Of a stretch of 11,321 nt of DNA, positions 7,361 to 11,321 are shown piece by piece (the stretch's first letter is position 1; each line of letters starts with the position of its first letter). The DNA is from Desulfobacteraceae bacterium (GTDB taxonomy: Bacteria > Desulfobacterota > Desulfobacteria > Desulfobacterales > ETH-SRB1): the NCBI GenBank assembly GCA_030638305.1, contig DAOWEW010000020.1:1-11321 (forward strand). The letters run 5' to 3'. Below the pieces are notes generated by a model. The model saw only the letters and a program-made list of their open reading frames with translations, ran no database searches and was not told the origin of the DNA. The translations under genes and the position numbers were made by a program.

Positions 7361-7893
7361 TGCCGGAAAAGAAAAACAAACCAATACAAATCTATATCGT
7401 TATCGCGCTGTCGCTGGTACTGGTAATAATGGGATACTTCCGGTTCATACACAACAAGTCAATATCTGGGGATGATCATACCTTGCCTGCGGCCGGACCT
7501 GCTAAATTTGGACCTGCTAAATTTGGACCTGCTAAATTTGATATTGCTTCAATTGCAATTAATAAACCACAAAAAAACTCCATGCATGCATTGCCGGCAA
7601 AGGAGCCATCAAGTATTTATATTAGAGATATTTTTGTGCCTTTGAAATCTCAGGCAGACGCTGAACTTCAATTCACAAAGCAAACACCGTCAACAACACC
7701 GGTTTTGCCCTTGAAGCTAAAAGGCACGATTGTCGGTGGCGGGATTCCCATTGCTATCATCAATGATCAATTCGTTCGCGTGGGGGACGTTATCGCTAAT
7801 TATAAAGTGGTTAAAATTGTCGGAAACAGGGTGGTTTTAACTTCAGGCAATTATCAAAAAATCCTGGAGGTGTTGAACAATGGGAAAAATTAA
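7360..7893 (+). CDS. pilP: PilP/GspC-like periplasmic connector, membrane-anchored
   Basis: A 177-aa protein with an N-terminal transmembrane anchor (about residues 10-26), a low-complexity linker including three perfect G-P-A-K-F repeats (46-60), the motif R-D-I-F-V-P-L (89-95) and a C-terminal beta domain (116-175: L-K-L-K-G-T-I-V, R-V-G-D-V-I, V-V-L-T). R-D-x-F followed by such a domain is typical of the PilP and GspC homology region, which contacts the secretin N-domains. Classical PilP is a lipoprotein; here no lipobox Cys is present, so the topology is that of GspC. It follows the pilO gene with a TAATG overlap and overlaps the secretin start by 14 nt. I call it pilP by context; gspC would be an equally fair name. 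Confidence 0.86.
   Translation: MPEKKNKPIQIYIVIALSLVLVIMGYFRFIHNKSISGDDHTLPAAGPAKFGPAKFGPAKFDIASIAINKPQKNSMHALPAKEPSSIYIRDIFVPLKSQADAELQFTKQTPSTTPVLPLKLKGTIVGGGIPIAIINDQFVRVGDVIANYKVVKIVGNRVVLTSGNYQKILEVLNNGKN
7495..7539 (+). repeat. in-frame 15-bp tandem repeat x3
   Basis: Three perfect copies of GGACCTGCTAAATTT in a row, at 7495-7509, 7510-7524 and 7525-7539, encoding G-P-A-K-F three times in the linker of the PilP/GspC-like protein. Copies are identical at the base level, which suggests recent expansion by slippage. The unit length preserves the reading frame. Confidence 0.97.
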
Positions 7894-9274
7894 AAAAGCA
7901 GCTTGTGTTTTGATTGTGCTCATGGTGGTACAAGTTGGAATGGACACTGCCGTTTTTGGTACGGTTTCTTCTTCCCCTGTCATTCCGGGAAAAACAAAAC
8001 AAAGGCGCTACCCTGTTGAGGAATTGCTCAATTTTAATTTTTATCAGAGCGATATCCGGAAGATCCTTTCGGCTTTTGCCATCAAACATAAGATAAACAT
8101 CGTTATGGCACAGGATGTATCCGGCAAGATCTCAGTGCATCTTTATCAGGTGACTCAGAACAAAGCTCTGGATGCAATCACCCTGGCAGGTGGATTCAGT
8201 TATCGTAAACACGATGATGTGTATTATATTTATAAGCCTAAAAAGGCTTCTGATCCACAGTCTGAAAATCTTCAGCTCCGGATATTCAAGCTCAAATACG
8301 CCGGTATTGATAGTGTTCAGAAAATTTTGGAAGACATCCCGGGTATGCGAATGGTCAAGATTCATGAACCTACCAAAACCCTTATAGTGGAAGACATCCC
8401 GGAAAACATCAAGAAGATTGAGACCATCATTAGTTTCTGGGACACTGCGCCTAAACAGGTGCTGATTGAGGCCAGGATTCTGGAAGTGACTTTGACCGAG
8501 GATATGTCTATGGGCGTTAACTGGGGACAGATACTTGGCGACGTAAGAATCGGAACAGGGGGTTTTAGCTCCGCAACGGCTGCTACTGCGGAGGGAGTTT
8601 CTCCTGTGTCTGCTGATGTAGCCGGTGTTTTTGCAAACATCATAACTGCTGCAGGATCCAGGCATCAGTTTACGGCCGCCATAAATGCCCTGCAAGCCAA
8701 AACCAGGATCAACACACTTTCTACGCCCAAGATACTGGCCATTCACAACAAAGAAGCCAGTGTGCAGGTTGGTGGAGAGCAGGGGTATCAAGTTTCCAAA
8801 GTTATTGATGGCATCATCTACAATAGTATAGAATTCATAGATACAGGTACTATATTAAAAATAACTCCCCATATTAATGACGACGGCAATATATTGCTCA
8901 AAGTGCAACCAAGCATCTCCGGAGCCGTGCTTGAAAAAGGAATCCCCGTTGTTAGCACTACTGAAGTTTCCACATGGCTGCTTGCCAAAAACGGAGAAAC
9001 TGTTTTTATCGGAGGTTTGATTCAGGATGCAAAAACAAAAACGAGCAACAGCGTTCCCTGTCTGGGCAGTATCCCGGGTTTAGGCTTGCTTTTCGGACGG
9101 ACATTTCGAGGCATGGGAAAGTCCGAACTTATCATATTGATCACTCCCACGATTTTTTACGCCAGGCAAAACCAGAATAACCAAAAAGCCATAGAAAAAA
9201 CTAAAAAAATGGGAGATCTTTTAAAAAAGAAGGTTTTCCCCCTCCAGCAAACTATGCCCGACAATGATTATTAA
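7880..9274 (+). CDS. pilQ: short PilQ/GspD-family outer-membrane secretin
   Basis: A 464-aa secretin. A signal peptide covers about residues 1-27 (K-K start, hydrophobic core, ending near A-V-F-G). An STN/N0-type domain follows (about 50-120: F-Y-Q-S-D-I-R-K-I-L...), then one N1-type domain (132-192: F-K-L-K-Y-A-G-I-D-S-V-Q-K-I-L) and the secretin barrel (about 195-430). The hallmark V-P-C-L-G-S-I-P-G-L-G-L-L-F-G lies at 382-396, and L-I-I-L-I-T-P at 428-434 marks the end of the barrel. It forms the gated multimeric outer-membrane channel. It is much shorter than typical PilQ or GspD (about 650 aa or more): no AMIN domains, a single N1 domain and no obvious S-domain. ATG has GGAGG at 7866-7870, 9 nt upstream, the best ribosome binding site in the cluster. 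The TAA stop belongs to a repeat copy. Confidence 0.95.
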   Translation: MGKIKKAACVLIVLMVVQVGMDTAVFGTVSSSPVIPGKTKQRRYPVEELLNFNFYQSDIRKILSAFAIKHKINIVMAQDVSGKISVHLYQVTQNKALDAITLAGGFSYRKHDDVYYIYKPKKASDPQSENLQLRIFKLKYAGIDSVQKILEDIPGMRMVKIHEPTKTLIVEDIPENIKKIETIISFWDTAPKQVLIEARILEVTLTEDMSMGVNWGQILGDVRIGTGGFSSATAATAEGVSPVSADVAGVFANIITAAGSRHQFTAAINALQAKTRINTLSTPKILAIHNKEASVQVGGEQGYQVSKVIDGIIYNSIEFIDTGTILKITPHINDDGNILLKVQPSISGAVLEKGIPVVSTTEVSTWLLAKNGETVFIGGLIQDAKTKTSNSVPCLGSIPGLGLLFGRTFRGMGKSELIILITPTIFYARQNQNNQKAIEKTKKMGDLLKKKVFPLQQTMPDNDY

Positions 9275-9297
9275 GGAACGTGGACGAATTAATTTCC
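9272..9297 (+). repeat. dispersed repeat copy 4, extended, overlapping the secretin stop
   Basis: A 26-base copy starting with the secretin TAA stop and running through TAAGGAACGTGGACG, GAATTAA and TTCC. It matches 25 of 26 bases of the inverted right arm of the palindrome at 10860-10972. A small hairpin follows (TTCCCA, GTG, TGGGAA at 9294-9308), not present in the other copies. The stretch 9309-9359 shows nothing I can name. Confidence 0.9.
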
Positions 9298-9359
9298 CAG
9301 TGTGGGAAGCCATATGCTTTGGATTTTTCTGATTATCGAATATCCAGCGCAAAAGATCC

Positions 9360-9388
9360 TTGACATAAAAGTATTTTTTGAATATAAA
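9360..9388 (+). promoter_or_regulatory. near-consensus sigma-70 promoter
   Basis: A perfect -35 box TTGACA (9360-9365), an exact 17-nt spacer (9366-9382) and a -10 box TATAAA (9383-9388). Transcription would start near 9394-9396, directly at the two-hairpin unit that ends in the terminator at 9438-9479. It is the best promoter match I see in the window. Confidence 0.75.
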
Positions 9389-9394
9389 AATGTA

Positions 9395-9479
9395 CTGGGT
9401 GACACAATGTGGTGTTTCCCATTAGAACGACAATGATGTCCATGCCTATCTGTCAGAGATAGGCATGGACTTTTTTTTT
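9395..9479 (+). ncRNA. candidate small RNA, or attenuated gdhA leader, of about 85 nt
   Basis: The predicted transcript begins just downstream of the sigma-70 promoter and ends in the terminator T-run. It can form two hairpins. The 5' one has a 10-position stem, TGGGTGACAC (9396-9405) with GTGTTTCCCA (9412-9421), with one T-T mismatch and one G-T pair and loop AATGTG. A 16-nt single-stranded linker, TTAGAACGACAATGAT, follows, then the 14-bp terminator hairpin. Promoter, structured body, linker and terminator together are the layout of a free-standing bacterial small RNA. The alternative is a terminator-type leader controlling gdhA, whose ATG is only 33 nt past the T-run. I see no obvious antiterminator strand complementary to the terminator arms, which slightly favours the small RNA. 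I do not recognise an Rfam family. Confidence 0.5.
9438..9479 (+). terminator. strong intrinsic terminator
   Basis: A perfect 14-bp stem, GTCCATGCCTATCT (9438-9451) with AGATAGGCATGGAC (9457-9470), around the 5-nt loop GTCAG, followed by nine T residues (9471-9479). It would end transcription from the promoter at 9360 and also any read-through from the secretin operon. It lies only 33 nt before the gdhA ATG, so gdhA needs either regulated read-through or a weak promoter inside those 33 nt. Confidence 0.95.
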
Positions 9480-9488
9480 GCTTAATAA

Positions 9489-10859
<1,371 letters not shown>

Positions 10860-10862
<3 letters not shown>

Positions 10863-10972
10863 GGAACGTGAACGAAATAACTTCCGCAACTATACATCAC
10901 AGATTCAGGCCATCTTTACCTGACCTAAATCTGTGCGCCTACTTGCGGAAGTTAATTCGTCCACGTTCCTTA
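10860..10972. repeat. 113-nt palindromic element, full-length form of the dispersed repeat
   Basis: The outer arms are 30 nt each (10860-10889 and 10943-10972) and pair at 28 of 30 positions; both ends read TAAGGAACGTG from outside inwards. Inside them lies a second stem of 15 positions (10898-10912 with 10921-10935), 13 paired, around the loop TCTTTACC. Two unpaired patches (8 and 7 nt) separate the stems. The left end uses the gdhA stop codon. There is no T-run, so it is not a standard intrinsic terminator, although the hairpin would be very stable in RNA. The ends begin and finish with TA, which would fit TA-target insertion as in IS630/mariner-type elements. It could equally be a REP-like repeat. 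Confidence 0.9.
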
Positions 10973-10982
10973 GGCAAATGGA

Positions 10983-11203
10983 CAGCGGTTCCCGATGGCA
11001 TGATAATGCATTGATTTAACAACGTTTTTGAATCACACCTTTCGTAAACTTTTTTGTTGTAAATTCAAAGGGTTAGCTTAAAATGGAGTTTGTGATTTGT
11101 GTTAAAACATGTAACTATCTGATTTTTAACGATTTTTGTTTACGAAAGCGATTTTTAAATTTCTTTTATTATCAATAGGTTATATGGCCATCGGGAATAG
11201 CTG
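10983..11203. mobile_element. 221-bp MITE-like element with 9-bp target duplication
   Basis: The ends are CAGC and GCTG. Terminal inverted repeats of 33 nt (10983-11015 and 11171-11203) match at about 25 positions, including a perfect 11-mer TTCCCGATGGC (10989-10999) against its complement at 11187-11197 and ATTGAT/ATCAAT in register. A further perfect 11-bp inverted pair, CTTTCGTAAAC (11039-11049) and GTTTACGAAAG (11138-11148), sits symmetrically inside. The element is flanked directly by GCAAATGGA at 10974-10982 and 11204-11212, a perfect 9-bp direct repeat (10 bp if one more G is counted). The interior is AT-rich and has no coding capacity for a transposase. I infer a non-autonomous element moved by a transposase encoded elsewhere; I cannot name the IS family. 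Confidence 0.72.
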
Positions 11204-11212
11204 GCAAATGGA

Positions 11213-11321
11213 TAGTTGAAAGGCCTGTGGGGAATTTTTGAGTTTTGATGGTATTGTAAAAATCAGAGGGGAATTCTACTTTAGAGTACTTTATGCACTT
11301 ATGAATTTGCACGATCAATTA
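11213..11321. other. AT-rich tail without recognisable feature
   Basis: After the right 9-bp duplication the remaining 109 nt contain no convincing reading frame, promoter pair or hairpin with a T-run. It may be the upstream region of a gene beyond the window. Confidence 0.5.

Noticed and set aside
8132..8791. A 219-codon open frame on the minus strand opposite the secretin gene
   Set aside because: It lies wholly inside a clear secretin, and its translation is rich in Ser/Cys/His with no recognisable motif: an antisense shadow.
9294..9308. Hairpin TTCCCA-GTG-TGGGAA as a terminator of the secretin operon
   Set aside because: The stem is only 6 bp and no T-run follows; the terminator at 9438-9479 is far stronger.
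9390..9425. An 11-codon frame starting ATG at 9390 in the candidate leader, a possible leader peptide
   Set aside because: Its ATG lies two bases after the -10 box, before the expected transcription start, and has no ribosome binding site; its codons show no Glu/Gln run.

Overview
The window looks like a bacterial chromosome segment with moderate GC and long same-strand operons. Its gene order and protein types (T2SS-style pseudopilins combined with PilM/N/O/P, a short secretin, a Uma2 nuclease gene inside the cluster) remind me of the Desulfobacterota (former Deltaproteobacteria). That placement is an inference from gene content; no marker gene settles it. Every supported gene is on the + strand.

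Positions 2-9274 hold one large envelope-machine cluster. In order it encodes the C-terminal end of a GspE/PilB-type assembly ATPase (cut by the window edge), a GspF/PilC inner-membrane platform protein, an intruding Uma2-family nuclease, five proteins with type III (prepilin) signal peptides in the T2SS order G-H-I-J-K, then PilM-, PilN-, PilO- and PilP/GspC-like proteins and a short outer-membrane secretin. From gspI to the secretin most genes overlap or nearly touch (ATGA, TGATG, TAATG junctions), as in a translationally coupled operon. Together they describe a hybrid: T2SS-type pseudopilins on a type IV pilus-type alignment complex (PilM-N-O-P) feeding a secretin. No prepilin peptidase or secreted substrate is visible here.

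Positions 9275-9512 are non-coding and informative. They hold a repeat copy fused to the secretin stop codon, a near-consensus sigma-70 promoter (TTGACA, 17 nt, TATAAA), a two-hairpin region and a very strong intrinsic terminator. This is a self-contained unit of about 85 nt, either a small RNA gene or an attenuated leader of the next gene. Positions 9513-10862 encode a complete hexameric-type NADP-dependent glutamate dehydrogenase (gdhA).

Positions 10860-11321 hold no gene. They start with a 113-nt near-perfect palindrome whose ends are the full-length form of a repeat (core TAAGGAACGTGGACG) scattered through the window, usually right after stop codons and flanking both uma2 and gdhA. Directly next to it lies a separate 221-bp non-coding MITE-like element with terminal inverted repeats and a perfect 9-bp flanking duplication. 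The last ~110 nt show nothing I can name.
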